Shown piece after piece: positions 17,789-28,395 of a DNA stretch of 64,000 bases (positions are counted from its first letter, which is position 1; each line of letters begins with the position of its first letter). Origin of the DNA: an uncultured Selenomonadaceae bacterium (lineage in GTDB: Bacteria; Bacillota; Negativicutes; Selenomonadales; Selenomonadaceae); NCBI GenBank assembly GCA_937902665.1, contig CALELM010000074.1, positions 13,183-77,182 of the forward strand, read 5' to 3'. The translations under genes were made by a program, and so were the position numbers. Below the pieces are notes generated by a model, which worked only from the letters and a program-made list of their open reading frames with translations, did not search any database and had not been told where the DNA came from.

Positions 17789-18809
17789 TCATTTCGTCCC
17801 CCTGTCCACGGGAAATAACAATTTCTCCCTTGTCCTCCAGTACACGAATGACATTGACGATTTTCTGCTGCGCTTCCTCGACATCGCGAATCTTGACAGG
17901 TCCCATAAACTCGATTTCCTCGCGGAGCATGTCCGCTGCACGCTTGGACATGTTCCGGAACACCTTCTCCGAAACCTCGGCAGGCGTTGCCTTGAGTGCA
18001 AGGGACAGATCCTTGTTGTCGACATCGCGAAGCACCATCTGCAAGGAACGGTCGTCCAACATGACAATATCCTCGAATACGAACATGCGGCGCTTGATTT
18101 CTTCTGCCAGTTCTGGATTGTCCACTTCCAAGGTTTCCAGAATAGATTTCTCTGTCGTGCGGTCCACACGGTTGAGAACCTCAACGATTGCCTCAACACC
18201 ACCGGCAGACGTAAAGTCTTGGTTGACCAAGGAGGAAAGTTTGCGCTCCAGCACTCGTTCCACCTCACGAATAATATCCGGTGACGTGCGATCCATGATA
18301 GCAATGCGCTTTGCAACATCCACCTGCGCATCCGGGGGCAACGCCCCCAAAACCGTAGCTGCTTGATCCGGCTCAAGATAAGCCATAATGAGCGCTATCG
18401 TCTGCGGATGCTCGTTCTGAATGAATGTCAAAAGCTGGGATGGATCTGTTTTCCTGAGGAAATCGAATGGACGTACCTGCAGGCTCGTTGTAAGCCGATT
18501 GATGATATCCATTGCCTTCTCGGAACCAAGTGCCTTTTCAAGAACACTCTGCGCATACTCGAGCCCGCCTGTCGAGATATAATCCTTGGCCATAGCCATT
18601 TGATAGAACTCACTGATAACCTCTGCCTTCTGTTCCGCAGACACCTGCTTATGGCTGGCAATTTCCAGTGTGATGCGTTCAATTTCTTCATCATCCATGT
18701 GCTGAAACAGCTTCGCCGAATACTCAGGTCCAAGCGCAATGAAAAGGATAGCTGTTTTCTCTTGATTGGTAAGCTCGCTCGAAGCCTCGCCATACATATC
18801 CATAATCAT
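17781..18809 (-). CDS. fliG: FliG, flagellar motor switch/rotor protein
   Basis: FliG links the MS ring to the C ring and contacts the stators. The 342-residue sequence has the N-terminal FliF-binding domain, the EHPQTIALIMAYLEPDQAA motif of the middle domain, and the C-terminal torque domain with MFVFEDIVMLDDRSLQMVLR and MSKRAADMLREEIEFMGPV. ATG 18809 lies inside the fliF stop; ATG 18803 is an equally plausible start given the GGAGG just upstream. Confidence 0.97.
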   Translation of the reverse strand: MIMDMYGEASSELTNQEKTAILFIALGPEYSAKLFQHMDDEEIERITLEIASHKQVSAEQKAEVISEFYQMAMAKDYISTGGLEYAQSVLEKALGSEKAMDIINRLTTSLQVRPFDFLRKTDPSQLLTFIQNEHPQTIALIMAYLEPDQAATVLGALPPDAQVDVAKRIAIMDRTSPDIIREVERVLERKLSSLVNQDFTSAGGVEAIVEVLNRVDRTTEKSILETLEVDNPELAEEIKRRMFVFEDIVMLDDRSLQMVLRDVDNKDLSLALKATPAEVSEKVFRNMSKRAADMLREEIEFMGPVKIRDVEEAQQKIVNVIRVLEDKGEIVISRGQGDEMIV

Positions 18810-20404
18810 TCATCCTCCGAAAGCCATGTCTTAATAAGCATAGCAACCTCTGCCGGCTTGGCATCGATAAGTGCCATGAGCTGCTGTTTCTCGGTGAGCT
18901 GCCTCTGCTCTTCTTCTGTAAGCTCGTCTGCTTCGAGCTCTCCAGCCTCCACAAGAGCAGCCCGCTCCGCTGCAAGCTGCTTCTGTTCTTCTTCTTCCAA
19001 GCGCTTCTGCTCTGCAATTGCAGCCTCTTCCTGCAGCCTCTTGCGGCGTTTCATCATGAAATAGCCAACAATCAGTGCAATCACCAAAAGGACTGCTGCA
19101 ATCTGCATGTAGAAAATGCGATCCTGACGATCCTTTTCTGCCTGCTCCTCTGCCGCCCTGCGATCTGCCAGTTCTGTGCTGAAAGGCAACGGTTCTACGG
19201 AAATCGTGTCCCCACGTTCCGAATTGATCCCTGCTGCTGAGCTTACAGAACGCATAATGCTTTCCTGCTGTGCCGCATTGATGCTGTCATCCACGAGCAC
19301 TGCCACCGTCAAACGGCGAATCGAGCCCGGAGAAGCTACTATTTTCTGCTTTTCCTCATTGATTTCGTAATTCTTGGTGGATTCCTTGCGCTCATAGTCC
19401 GAGTTTGAATTATTGTCCTCTGCTACATATCCCGGAATATTCGACTGGATACCCGCAGGGCCTCCCGGATTCGTAGAGGAACCGCTATAGGTCTCGCTGG
19501 TTTCCTGCTGGCTGCGAATGATGCCTGCATCGTCCACTACAGGCGTGAATATCTGCTTGTCCGTCTGCCTTGCATCAAAGTCCAGCTCAACAGAAACTCG
19601 AACAAATGCCTTTCCCTCTCCCAAGCTTTGATCCAATAAGGTCTGCACGTTTTTCTGCAAGCGATCCTGTACCTTCTTGGTCATTTCCAGCTGAGTCAAG
19701 GTCTGGTTGCCGACACTTTGTTCTTCATTCTCATCCGGATCATTAAGAATCTTTCCACTCTCGTCAACAATAGTGATATTTTCCGGCAGCAATCCCTGCA
19801 CACTGTGCGCAGCCAAGTTCACGATACCCTTGATTTCCTTCTTGGAAAGCTGTTGGTTCGCTTTCAGCATCAGCATGATGGATGCAGTTGCAGGCTTCTC
19901 ATTCTTCTTGTAAAGACTGTCCTCCGGCAAAACAATATGCACTCTTGCCTTCTGCACTGCCTCGATTCGTTCAATCGTGCGTGTCAGTTCGCCCTGCAAT
20001 GCCTGCAAATAATTGACCTTGTTTTGGAACTCCGTGACACCGAGCTTGCTGTCATCAAAAATCTCAAAACCCTTCTCACCGCGAGGAAGTCCTTCTACTG
20101 CAAGATTGATACGTGCCTCATGCACATTGGATGACGGAACGAGTATCGTTGTCCCCAGCTTATTTTCTTGTATTTCGTATGTTATTTTGGTTTCCTTCAG
20201 CTTTGCGGCAACTTCCCCTGCATCCTTTGATTCCATGTTCGTAAACAAGGGAACCATGTCCGGCTTGCTCCCATACCATGCACTGATGCCCACAATAGCG
20301 ACAAGCAATGCCAATACAGAGCCAATCAGAATATACCGCTGTCGTTTACTGAATTTATCCCAAAGCCGCAGATACCGTTCTTTCCAGTCTGCCATTTTCT
20401 CCAT
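18806..20404 (-). CDS. fliF: FliF, MS-ring protein
   Basis: FliF forms the MS ring around the export gate. The 532-residue protein has two transmembrane helices (about residues 25-45 and 425-450) flanking the periplasmic ring-building motifs, including EGLPRGEKGFEIFDDSKLG and ELTRTIERIEAVQKARVHIV. A charged C-terminal tail ends in AMLIKTWLSEDE, the FliG-binding region. The start could be ATG 20404 or ATG 20395, both near a GGATGGAG site. Confidence 0.97.
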   Translation of the reverse strand: MEKMADWKERYLRLWDKFSKRQRYILIGSVLALLVAIVGISAWYGSKPDMVPLFTNMESKDAGEVAAKLKETKITYEIQENKLGTTILVPSSNVHEARINLAVEGLPRGEKGFEIFDDSKLGVTEFQNKVNYLQALQGELTRTIERIEAVQKARVHIVLPEDSLYKKNEKPATASIMLMLKANQQLSKKEIKGIVNLAAHSVQGLLPENITIVDESGKILNDPDENEEQSVGNQTLTQLEMTKKVQDRLQKNVQTLLDQSLGEGKAFVRVSVELDFDARQTDKQIFTPVVDDAGIIRSQQETSETYSGSSTNPGGPAGIQSNIPGYVAEDNNSNSDYERKESTKNYEINEEKQKIVASPGSIRRLTVAVLVDDSINAAQQESIMRSVSSAAGINSERGDTISVEPLPFSTELADRRAAEEQAEKDRQDRIFYMQIAAVLLVIALIVGYFMMKRRKRLQEEAAIAEQKRLEEEEQKQLAAERAALVEAGELEADELTEEEQRQLTEKQQLMALIDAKPAEVAMLIKTWLSEDE

Positions 20405-20438
20405 CCCTTCATGTCAGTTTTCCTTCTGCACCTTTGGA

Positions 20439-20753
20439 TTATACCTGCATGCGCATGATTTCCTGATAAGCAGACACCGCTTTGTTGCGCAACTGAAGGG
20501 TAAGCTGCGTAGCAATCTCTGCCTTTTGGCTTGCAACAACTACCTGTGCCACATCATCGACCTGACCTGCTGCCAAGGCTGCATTCCATTTTTCTGAATC
20601 CAGCTGAAGCTGGTTCGTTTCCTTCAGGGCATCCGCAAGATATTCCCCAAAGCTTTTTACCTCACTGGTATCCTGTTCTTTCTCTGCCGCATGGCTTTCT
20701 GCGTGCAGCTCAACCTGTCTTACCGGAGTCATCTGCAATGCTTCTATCTGCAT
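20439..20753 (-). CDS. fliE: FliE, MS-ring/rod junction protein
   Basis: FliE joins the MS ring to the proximal rod. The 104-residue protein has the typical helical C-terminal half: SFGEYLADALKETNQLQLDS, then VVVASQKAEIATQLTLQLRNKAVSAYQEIMRMQV as the end. GAGGTGAG precedes ATG 20753. It sits between flgC and fliF as usual. Confidence 0.95.
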   Translation of the reverse strand: MQIEALQMTPVRQVELHAESHAAEKEQDTSEVKSFGEYLADALKETNQLQLDSEKWNAALAAGQVDDVAQVVVASQKAEIATQLTLQLRNKAVSAYQEIMRMQV

Positions 20754-20767
20754 CTATTCTCACCTCA

Positions 20768-21223
20768 TCAGCCTTTTCCCATATCCAGCGCCTTTGTTGT
20801 CATGCTCTTGGCGGCATTTATCGTCGTTGTATTCGCTTCATACGCACGAGAAGCGGTAATCATATCCACCATCTCTGCAACGATGTTGACGTTCGGGCGT
20901 TCCACAAAACCTTCTGCATTCGCATCCGGATGACCGGGATCATACGTCAAAGGTCCCATCGTATCATCCGTTTGAATATCTACTGCCCGCACGCCATTCC
21001 CTGCTTCCAGTTTTTTTGCCGACTTGTCAAGAAAGCTTTGAAAACTCGCCTTGTCTGCCTGCGTATCCCGTGGCTTGAAGACTACATAACGGCGATGGTA
21101 AGCACCGCCCTCTTTCGTGCGTGTTGTATTGGCATTTGCAATATTATTTGAGATAACGTCCATGCGCAGACGCTCCGCCGTAAGCCCCGAAGCTGCTGCA
21201 TCAATTCCTAAAAACATGCTCAT
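20768..21223 (-). CDS. flgC: FlgC, proximal rod protein
   Basis: FlgC is a structural subunit of the proximal rod. The 151 residues show the N-terminal rod signature (GLTAERLRMDVISNNIANAN) and the C-terminal amphipathic helix ending EMVDMITASRAYEANTTTIN. GTGGAG precedes ATG 21223 by 7 nt. It follows flgB by 35 nt. Confidence 0.96.
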   Translation of the reverse strand: MSMFLGIDAAASGLTAERLRMDVISNNIANANTTRTKEGGAYHRRYVVFKPRDTQADKASFQSFLDKSAKKLEAGNGVRAVDIQTDDTMGPLTYDPGHPDANAEGFVERPNVNIVAEMVDMITASRAYEANTTTINAAKSMTTKALDMGKG

Positions 21224-21258
21224 CTTTATTCTCCACTTCTCTGCTCAAATTTCATTCA

Positions 21259-21678
21259 TCAAGACGGATTCGTCGTTATGACACTCTTCAAGCGGCTCAT
21301 ATAGCCTCCCAGCTGCGTTGCCAACGCATTGTAATACAGCTGGTTCTTCGCAAGGCTCGCCATCTCGATGTCGATATCGACATTATTTCCATCAACTCGT
21401 ATATTGTCCTGATCTTCCAGCTTGATTTCCGGTGCAGCTGCCTTGCGCATTGGCATGGGGAGATGCTTCCCATGCGTGCGTGCCATCTGAAGCTTTCCCT
21501 CCGGCTCAATTTTCAGTTCCCGAGAAAGCATATCCTCAAATTCCACGTTGCTCTTCTTGAAATTCGGCGTATTCACGTTCGCAATATTGTCACTGATGAC
21601 CGCATGTCGCAGGGTTGCGGCCTGCAGACCTCTCTGCAAGTAATTGAAATTCGGCGAATTCATAATCTGTTCCAGCAT
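21259..21678 (-). CDS. flgB: FlgB, proximal rod protein (first flagellar gene)
   Basis: FlgB is the first proximal rod subunit and here the first gene of the flagellar cluster. It contains LQAATLRHAVISDNIANVNT near the N-terminus and a C-terminal helix (LAKNQLYYNALATQLGGYMS). I take ATG 21678, giving MLEQIMNSPNF as in relatives; a longer frame reaching 21756 adds 26 unlikely residues. No clear promoter stands out upstream. The codY terminator separates it from codY, as in Bacillus fla/che arrangements. Confidence 0.94.
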   Translation of the reverse strand: MLEQIMNSPNFNYLQRGLQAATLRHAVISDNIANVNTPNFKKSNVEFEDMLSRELKIEPEGKLQMARTHGKHLPMPMRKAAAPEIKLEDQDNIRVDGNNVDIDIEMASLAKNQLYYNALATQLGGYMSRLKSVITTNPS

Positions 21679-21863
21679 GTCCCTGCCCACCCCTTTCTTT
21701 AAAGACTCATGCATCATCCTAATGCAAATAATCTTGCTTCTATCCGTAGATTGCAAAACACAGTTTTCCCATTCGGCAGATTGCCTATACTATATCCTTC
21801 ACGATTTTAACACGTTTTCCTAATTTTTAGAAGGGTTCTTCCCAATTTTTTTATCTTCTGAAA

Positions 21864-21894
21864 CAAAAAAGCCGGAATGCCCTCACATTCCAGC
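21864..21894 (-). terminator. Terminator downstream of codY
   Basis: On the minus strand, GCTGGAATG and CATTCCGGC pair around a short loop and are followed by TTTTTTG. It lies just after the codY stop and ahead of flgB, so flgB onward most likely has its own promoter. Confidence 0.85.
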
Positions 21895-21902
21895 TCCTTA
21901 TC

Positions 21903-22679
21903 TCAATTTCTCAGCTTTTGGACTTCCTCCAAAAGGTATTCGTTTTTCACTCGAATCCAAGTTCCCTTCATCCCAAGAGACTTTGATTCAATCACTCCAG
22001 CCGACTCAAATTTTCTGAGAGCATTCACGATAACCGACCTTGTGATCTTTACCTTGTCAGCTATCTTCGACGCTACGACCACGCCCTCCGTTCCCGGCAG
22101 GGAGGTAAGTATGCTAATCGCTGCCGAAACCTCAGAATAGGACAACGTGTTGATTGCAACCTTTACCATTGCTTTTTTGTTCGCCTCAATCTCCAGCTGC
22201 TTGCTGCTGTCACGAAGCATTTCCATCCCGACGACCGTTGCTCCATATTCAGCCAACAGAAGCGCATCATCATCAAATTCCTCGTCATATTTCGCCACGA
22301 TTAGCGTTCCTTTTCTTTCACTGGACGCATAGATTGGGACAATCGTTGTGTTTTTCCCGTTGAACAGGCACTTCGTATTCTCTTCATAAGCGCACATTCC
22401 AGATTTTGATCGCAGGTTCGCCGATGTCTGCCCCATCTTGTTCAGCCAATCAACATAATGCTTCGGAAATTCTCCCTGATTGATTACCTTGTCAACCATA
22501 AGGTCACACTCAAAGTCATCAACAAATGCATACCCGAACACCTTTCCCTTCGTGTTCGTAATGTAAACATTCGACTCCAAGACATTACTGAGAACCCGTG
22601 CAATCCCATCGTATTCTACCGTCTCAGACTCCTGCAAGATCTTGTTGATCATCCTCGTTTTTTCTAACAATGGCGTCAT
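21903..22679 (-). CDS. codY: CodY, GTP/branched-chain amino acid-sensing global repressor
   Basis: CodY represses nutrient-uptake and motility genes when GTP and branched-chain amino acids are plentiful. The 258-residue product has the N-terminal GAF-type sensor (LLEKTRMINKILQESETVEY; FGYAFVDDFECD) and the C-terminal winged helix (VASKIADKVKITRSVIVNAL followed by RKFESAGVIESKSLGMKGT). ATG 22679 has AAGGAG 9 nt upstream; an upstream extension to 22766 is in frame but overlaps the promoter. It has its own promoter after hslU. Confidence 0.96.
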   Translation of the reverse strand: MTPLLEKTRMINKILQESETVEYDGIARVLSNVLESNVYITNTKGKVFGYAFVDDFECDLMVDKVINQGEFPKHYVDWLNKMGQTSANLRSKSGMCAYEENTKCLFNGKNTTIVPIYASSERKGTLIVAKYDEEFDDDALLLAEYGATVVGMEMLRDSSKQLEIEANKKAMVKVAINTLSYSEVSAAISILTSLPGTEGVVVASKIADKVKITRSVIVNALRKFESAGVIESKSLGMKGTWIRVKNEYLLEEVQKLRN

Positions 22680-22725
22680 TACAATTTTCTCCTTTTTGTC
22701 GCAATTCAAAAGATTCATTTGTTTT

Positions 22726-22753
22726 ATTTTATCACAGTTTTCAAAATAGTCAA
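22726..22753 (-). promoter_or_regulatory. Sigma-A-type promoter of codY
   Basis: On the minus strand, TTGACT (22753-22748), a 16-nt spacer and TAAAAT (22731-22726) lie about 45 nt before the codY ATG. The spacer contains ATTTTGAAAA, vaguely like half of a CodY box; self-regulation is only a guess. Confidence 0.7.
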
Positions 22754-22831
22754 AGATAACATGCAAATTTTTTCAAATGGAATGCCGTTATTTTTCGTCA
22801 GAAAAATGCTGTTAATCAAAAACATGCCTAA

Positions 22832-22886
22832 ATACAAAGCGTCCCAAGGCAAAAATTCCGAAGAATCGGCTTTCTGCCTTGGGACA
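22832..22886 (-). terminator. Hairpin after hslU
   Basis: GTCCCAAGGC (22885-22876 on minus) pairs with GCCTTGGGAC (22850-22841). A smaller CCGATTCTTCGG hairpin lies in the loop, and a moderately T-rich tail follows (GCTTTGTATTT). It probably ends the dprA-hslU transcript before codY. Confidence 0.6.
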
Positions 22887-22924
22887 ACAGAGAAAACAAA
22901 CAATAAAACGAGCAGACCCGTGTT

Positions 22925-24328
22925 TTAAAGGATAAACTGGGAAAGGTCACGATTCTTTGCAATGCCTGCAAGCTTTTCTTCCACATAAGCCGCATCGATC
23001 CTGACCGTTTTTTCTTCCATATCCGGTGCATCGAAGGACACATCTTCCAAAAGCTTTTCCAAAAGCGTATGCAGGCGGCGGGCACCGATATCCTCCGACT
23101 GCTCATTGACATCGCAAGCCATCTCTGCCAAACGGGAAATAGCGCTCTCCTCAAAGAAAAGCTCCACGCCCTCCGTATCCAAGAGAGCCTTGTACTGCTT
23201 CAAGAGCGCATTTTGCGGCTCTGTAAGAATCTTCTCGAAGTCCTCTCTCCGCAGGGATTTCAGTTCCACACGAATAGGAAATCTTCCCTGCAGCTCCGGA
23301 ATAAGATCCGATGGCTTTGCCGTATGAAAAGCACCTGCCGCAATAAAGAGAACATGGTCCGTCTTTACAGGGCCATATTTCGTCATAACCGTAGAGCCTT
23401 CCACGATAGGCAAAATATCCCGCTGCACGCCCTCGCGCGAAACATCTGCTCCACCAGTATTCCCCTTGACTGCCACCTTATCAATCTCATCAAGGAACAC
23501 GATACCGCTTCTCTCTGCTGCTTGGACGGCAGCATCTGCTACCTCATCCATGTCAATCAGCTTTTCTGCCTCTTCCTGCGCAAAAAGCTTCCTCGCCGCT
23601 TCTACCGTCACCTTGCGCTTCCTGCGGCGTTTCGGCATAAGATTTCCAATCATATCCTGCAAGTTATCGCCCATGCCCTCCAGACTGGAACCGGAGAACA
23701 TGCCGACCATAGGCTTGCCGGCTTCCTCCACGTCAATCTCAATCAGTTCCTGCTCCAGCTCGCCGTTCTTCAAGCGCTTGCGCACCCACTCACGTCCTGC
23801 CTGATACTTGGGAGCCTCCGTTTTCTCCTCCGGCTCCTCCTGCGCATCATTCCCAAACAAACGGCCAAGCGGGTTCTGTGATCTCTTCGGTTCCGGAACG
23901 AAAACATCGAGAATACGTTCCTCTGCCAAGCCTTTTGCCTTTTCCTGAACCTCATCCATACGTTGCTGGCGCACCATGCGCACCGCCGTTTCTGCCAGAT
24001 CCCTCACGATGGATTCCACATCTCGGCCCACATAGCCAACCTCAGTAAACTTCGTAGCTTCTACCTTGATAAATGGAGCCTTTACCAATTTGGCAAGCCG
24101 CCTTGCAATCTCTGTCTTGCCTACGCCGGTCGATCCTATCATCAAGATATTCTTTGGTATGACATCATCTCGCATACTGCCCGTCAACTGACGGCTTCTC
24201 CACCGATTGCGAAGAGCGATTGCCACAGAGCGTTTCGCTTCCTTCTGCCCTACGATGTATTTATCCAGCTCCTCCACGATCTGACGCGGAGTCTGTTCAT
24301 TTACGCCAATGCATTCCATATCCATCAT
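22925..24328 (-). CDS. hslU: HslU (ClpY), AAA+ unfoldase of the HslUV protease
   Basis: HslU unfolds proteins and feeds them to HslV. The 467-residue protein has Walker [20 protein letters not shown], the GYVGRDVE pore region, a long I-domain, Walker [12 protein letters not shown], and the C-terminal HslV-activating tail LSQFIL. ATG 24328 overlaps the hslV stop. The order trmFO-hslV-hslU-codY matches Bacillus codV-clpQ-clpY-codY apart from the missing recombinase gene. Confidence 0.97.
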   Translation of the reverse strand: MMDMECIGVNEQTPRQIVEELDKYIVGQKEAKRSVAIALRNRWRSRQLTGSMRDDVIPKNILMIGSTGVGKTEIARRLAKLVKAPFIKVEATKFTEVGYVGRDVESIVRDLAETAVRMVRQQRMDEVQEKAKGLAEERILDVFVPEPKRSQNPLGRLFGNDAQEEPEEKTEAPKYQAGREWVRKRLKNGELEQELIEIDVEEAGKPMVGMFSGSSLEGMGDNLQDMIGNLMPKRRRKRKVTVEAARKLFAQEEAEKLIDMDEVADAAVQAAERSGIVFLDEIDKVAVKGNTGGADVSREGVQRDILPIVEGSTVMTKYGPVKTDHVLFIAAGAFHTAKPSDLIPELQGRFPIRVELKSLRREDFEKILTEPQNALLKQYKALLDTEGVELFFEESAISRLAEMACDVNEQSEDIGARRLHTLLEKLLEDVSFDAPDMEEKTVRIDAAYVEEKLAGIAKNRDLSQFIL

Positions 24329-24867
24329 TCCAGTTCCTCCACCTTGATATTATGATTCGTGTAAACACAAATATCCGCAGCGATGGAAAGAGCCTCCTGC
24401 GCTATCTCAGAAGCGGACAGGCTTGTGTGCTTCACCATTGCCCTAGCTGCGGAAAGCGCATAAAAACCGCCGGAGCCAATCGCCATAACGGCACCCTCCG
24501 GTTCAATGACTTCCCCATTTCCGGAAAGCATCAGCATCGTCTCCTTGTCCGCCACAAGCAAAAGTGCCTCCAGCTTTCTTAGGATTTTATCGGTTCTCCA
24601 TTCCTTTGCCAGCTCCACTGCCGCCCTCTGAAGATTCCCGCTGTATGCATCCAGCTTTTCTTCAAATTTCTCAAAAAGCGTGAATGCATCCGCTACGGAG
24701 CCGGCAAATCCTGCCAAGACCCGTCCATGATGCAGCTTGCGTATTTTTCGTGCATTCCCTTTCATGATAGCTGCCTGCCCAAAAGTGACCTGCCCGTCAC
24801 CTGCGATTGCCGTTTTCCCGTCCTTGCGGACACAGCAGATTGTAGTTGCATGAAATTCCATTTCCAT
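24325..24867 (-). CDS. hslV: HslV (ClpQ), protease subunit of HslUV
   Basis: HslV is the proteasome-like N-terminal nucleophile protease. The N-terminus [17 protein letters not shown] holds the processing site with the catalytic Thr after the short leader, followed by GDGQVTFG and [20 protein letters not shown]. The 180-residue length is normal. AGGAG lies 9 nt before ATG 24867. It starts one base before trmFO ends. Confidence 0.97.
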   Translation of the reverse strand: MEMEFHATTICCVRKDGKTAIAGDGQVTFGQAAIMKGNARKIRKLHHGRVLAGFAGSVADAFTLFEKFEEKLDAYSGNLQRAAVELAKEWRTDKILRKLEALLLVADKETMLMLSGNGEVIEPEGAVMAIGSGGFYALSAARAMVKHTSLSASEIAQEALSIAADICVYTNHNIKVEELE

Positions 24868-26181
24868 TTATCTCATCTCCTTTTTGAAGCTTTCTATCGA
24901 CAGAATGGCCCGTTCTGCTAGTTTCTGCTTTTTTAGCTTCTTGTCACGGATTTTTTCCATCAGTGGCGGCAAAATCCCAAAATTTACGTTCATGGGCTGG
25001 AAATGCTTTGCTTCCGATGTCGCAATATAATGGCAAAGCGCCCCGTGGCAGGTATCCTCCGGAAATACCAACGGCGTGTTTCCCTGTGCCAGTCTTGCGG
25101 CATTCACTCCTGCAATCAGTCCGGAGGATGCCGACTCCACATAGCCCTCCACTCCCGTCATTTGCCCTGCAAACAGCAAGTTCTCATGCCCGCGAAGCTG
25201 CAAGGTCGGTTCCAAAAGCTTTGGCGCATTGAGGAATGTATTTCTGTGCATAACGCCATACCGTACAAACTCTGCCTGTTCCAAGCCCGGAATCATTCCA
25301 AAAACACGCTTCTGCTCCGGCCATTTGAGATGCGTCTGAAAGCCCACGATGTTGTAAAGAGTCCCCTCCGCATTGTCCTGTCGAAGCTGCACAACAGCAT
25401 ACGGCCGCTCCCCTGTTTCTGGGTGTTCCAAGCCCACGGGCTTCAGCGGGCCAAAAAGCAAAGTATCCTTTCCACGGCTTGCCATGACCTCTACCGGCAT
25501 GCAGCCCTCAAAGAATTTCTCTTTTTCAAATTCCTTGACAGGCGCCTTCTCTGCCCGCACCAGCTCCGTCCAAAAGCTTTCATATTCGTCTTTAGACATC
25601 GGGCAGTTAATGTAAGCCGCTTCTCCCTTTCCATAGCGCGAGGCACGGTATGCCTTGGACATATCCACGGATTCCAGCGTTACGATAGGAGCTGCCGCAT
25701 CATAAAAATAAAAATAATCCTGCCCCATGAGCCTTGCAATATCCTCAGCCAAGCTCCCATCGGTCAGCGGCCCGCTTGCCACGATTGTCACGGCATCCTC
25801 AACCATAGGAACGGTATCTATTTCCTTATGAACGACTTGCACTCTGGGATGCGAGGAAACCTTTTCCGTGATGTAACGGCTAAAGCCTTGTCGATCCACG
25901 GCAAGCGCTCCTCCTGCAGGAACCCTGGTCGCATCTGCCGCCTCCATGACAATAGAGGAAAGCCTCCTCATTTCTTCCTTCAAAACGCCAACTGCGTTCT
26001 CCATTCCTGCGCCACGCAGGGAATTGCTGCAAACAAGCTCCGCAAACCCTGCGGTCTTGTGCGCAGGCGTAGATTTTTCCGGACGCATCTCATACAGCGT
26101 CACCTCGGCACCCAGCTCTGCCGCCTGCCAAGCTGCCTCGCTTCCTGCAAGTCCAGCTCCAACAACGATGACATTCTTCAT
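24868..26181 (-). CDS. trmFO: TrmFO, folate-dependent tRNA U54 methyltransferase
   Basis: TrmFO makes 5-methyluridine-54 in tRNA using methylene-THF and FADH2. The 437-residue sequence opens with the FAD fold [19 protein letters not shown] and has [17 protein letters not shown], the [19 protein letters not shown] region and a C-terminal [18 protein letters not shown] 26181 overlaps the topA stop as ATGA. xerC/codV, usually next, is absent; hslV follows directly. Confidence 0.97.
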   Translation of the reverse strand: MKNVIVVGAGLAGSEAAWQAAELGAEVTLYEMRPEKSTPAHKTAGFAELVCSNSLRGAGMENAVGVLKEEMRRLSSIVMEAADATRVPAGGALAVDRQGFSRYITEKVSSHPRVQVVHKEIDTVPMVEDAVTIVASGPLTDGSLAEDIARLMGQDYFYFYDAAAPIVTLESVDMSKAYRASRYGKGEAAYINCPMSKDEYESFWTELVRAEKAPVKEFEKEKFFEGCMPVEVMASRGKDTLLFGPLKPVGLEHPETGERPYAVVQLRQDNAEGTLYNIVGFQTHLKWPEQKRVFGMIPGLEQAEFVRYGVMHRNTFLNAPKLLEPTLQLRGHENLLFAGQMTGVEGYVESASSGLIAGVNAARLAQGNTPLVFPEDTCHGALCHYIATSEAKHFQPMNVNFGILPPLMEKIRDKKLKKQKLAERAILSIESFKKEMR

Positions 26182-28391
26182 TCCTTCTTGCCGACCTCGC
26201 CTTCCGCTTCCTTTGCCTTCTTTTCCTCTGCCTTGGCCCTCAATTTTTCCAGTTCCTTATTGATGGGATGGTTGATTCTCGTTTCACATGCATCATTGCT
26301 GCAATAAACAATAGATCTTCCATTCTTGTAATAGTGCCGAAGCTTAAAAGAACCACACTTTTCGCAAACTGTCTTTTGCGGAACATCCCAAGTGACATAA
26401 TCACACGTTGGATACTGCTCGCATCCAAAGAATACCTTGCCGCGGCGAGTACGGCGTTCCACGATAGCTCCGCCGCACTTTGGGCATTTTGCACCCGTAT
26501 CCTTGATGATGGGCTTGGTATTGCGGCACTCTGGAAAGCCGGGACATGCCAAAAACTTGCCAAAACGTCCCTGCCTGACCACCATCATGCGGCCGCAAAG
26601 CTCGCACTTCACGTCCGAAACCTCCAGCGGAAGCTCCACATGCCCGATGGCTTCATCTGCCTTTTGCAGCGTAACCTCAAATGGATCGTAAAACTCCTTC
26701 AAAAGACTGTTTTTCTGAACCTTTCCCTCTGCAACTTCGTCCAATTCGTTTTCCAGATTTGCAGTAAACTTTATATCAACAATATCCTTGAAATGCTCTT
26801 CCAGCATTTCAAGAACCACAAAACCAAGCTCCGTTGGCTGAAAATGCTTTTCTATGCGCTGGACATAACCTCGTGCCTGAATCGTTTCTATGATAGGAGC
26901 GTAGGTGCTTGGCCTGCCAATTTCTTTTTCCTCCAGTGTCTTGACCAAAGAAGCATCATTATATCGCGGAGGAGGTTCTGTAAAATGCTGCTGCGGAAGA
27001 ATTCTTTCCAGCAAAAGCTCATCTCCCTCATGCATTTCCGGAAGCACTACATCTTTTTCTTTCTTGACTGTTTCCGCACCTGCATATACCATCGTAAAGC
27101 CGGCAAACTTCATGCAGGAACCGCTTGCACGAACCGAATAGCGATCTCCTGCCGTGATGCCAATACTCATCGTATCATAAATCGCAGGTGTCATCTGGCT
27201 TGCCGCAAAGCGCTGCCAAATCAAGCTGTACAGCTTGAACTGCTCCTTTGTCAGATATTTTTCTACCGCACTTGGTGTCAGCCTGATGCTCGTTGGGCGA
27301 ATCGCCTCATGCGCATCCTGTGATTTTTTGCCTGTACTGTATAGATTGGGCTTCTCTGGAACATATTCCTTGCCAAAGCATTCCTCAAGATAGATCCTCG
27401 TCTCATTCTGTGCCAACGCTGAAATCCGTACCGAATCCGTGCGCATGTAGGTAATCAAGCCAACCGGCCCTTTTTTGCCAAGCTCCAAGCCCTCATAAAG
27501 CTGCTGTGCCAGTCTCATCGTCTTTCGAGACGTAAATCCCAGCTTTCTTGCCGCATCCTGCTGCAAACTGCTTGTCGTAAACGGAGGTGCCGCCTTTCGC
27601 CTGCGCTGGTTCTTCTTTACCTCCTTGACAGACAGCGTCTGCTTCTGCAAATCCGAAACAACAGCCATTGCCTCAGGCTCGTTCCTTATATCCAGCTTTT
27701 TGCCATCTATATGGGAAAGCTCTGCCTGAAACATAGCAGATCGCCCTTTGCGCAGCTTCATTGCAATCGTCCAGTATTCCTCCGAAACAAACGCACGGAT
27801 TTCTTTTTCCCGATCGCAAATCAGCTTCACCGTCACAGACTGCACGCGCCCCGCCGAAAGCCCCTTCCTCACCTTGCGCCAAAGAAGCGGGCTCAGCTTA
27901 TACCCCACGATACGGTCAAGGAGCCGCCTTGCCTGCTGTGCATCCACGCGATCCATGTGGATCGATCTTGGCTCCTTCACAGCTTCCTGAATTGCCTGCT
28001 TCGTAATCTCATGAAAGACAATCCTGCAATTTTCTTCCGGGTTCACGCCAAGGATATGCGCCAAATGCCAAGCAATGGCCTCTCCCTCTCGGTCAGGGTC
28101 GCTTGCAAGATAAATTTGATTCGCATTCTTTGCATCCTTGCGGAGCGACTTGATCAAATCTCCCTTTCCACGGATATTGATGTATTTGGGCTCAAAATCA
28201 TTTTCCACATCAATCCCGAACTGGCTCTTCGGCAGATCCCTAAGATGTCCCATAGAAGCCCGAACCATGTACTTGCTCCCAAGATACTTTTCTATTGTTT
28301 TCGCCTTTGCTGGTGACTCGACCACAACAAGAGTCTTTTTCACCTTCGATTTCGGCTTTTCCTTTGTCTTGAGCTGAGCTTTGGCAGCCAA
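26178..28391 (-). CDS. topA: TopA, DNA topoisomerase I
   Basis: TopA relaxes negative supercoils. The protein of about 737 residues has the Toprim domain ([35 protein letters not shown]), the catalytic Tyr in [14 protein letters not shown], and three C-terminal zinc ribbons (CELCG...C; CPKCGG...C; CEKCG...C). I choose TTG 28391, preceded by GGGAGG after the dprA stop; the longer frame to 28424 overlaps dprA. The charged, Lys/Glu-rich C-tail is unusual but harmless. Confidence 0.97.
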   Translation of the reverse strand: MAAKAQLKTKEKPKSKVKKTLVVVESPAKAKTIEKYLGSKYMVRASMGHLRDLPKSQFGIDVENDFEPKYINIRGKGDLIKSLRKDAKNANQIYLASDPDREGEAIAWHLAHILGVNPEENCRIVFHEITKQAIQEAVKEPRSIHMDRVDAQQARRLLDRIVGYKLSPLLWRKVRKGLSAGRVQSVTVKLICDREKEIRAFVSEEYWTIAMKLRKGRSAMFQAELSHIDGKKLDIRNEPEAMAVVSDLQKQTLSVKEVKKNQRRRKAAPPFTTSSLQQDAARKLGFTSRKTMRLAQQLYEGLELGKKGPVGLITYMRTDSVRISALAQNETRIYLEECFGKEYVPEKPNLYSTGKKSQDAHEAIRPTSIRLTPSAVEKYLTKEQFKLYSLIWQRFAASQMTPAIYDTMSIGITAGDRYSVRASGSCMKFAGFTMVYAGAETVKKEKDVVLPEMHEGDELLLERILPQQHFTEPPPRYNDASLVKTLEEKEIGRPSTYAPIIETIQARGYVQRIEKHFQPTELGFVVLEMLEEHFKDIVDIKFTANLENELDEVAEGKVQKNSLLKEFYDPFEVTLQKADEAIGHVELPLEVSDVKCELCGRMMVVRQGRFGKFLACPGFPECRNTKPIIKDTGAKCPKCGGAIVERRTRRGKVFFGCEQYPTCDYVTWDVPQKTVCEKCGSFKLRHYYKNGRSIVYCSNDACETRINHPINKELEKLRAKAEEKKAKEAEGEVGKKE

Positions 28392-28395
28392 GTAA

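Noticed and set aside
25003..26307. 434-residue plus-strand frame opposite trmFO
   Set aside because: Antisense to a clear TrmFO gene, with no recognisable domain and typical shadow-frame composition.
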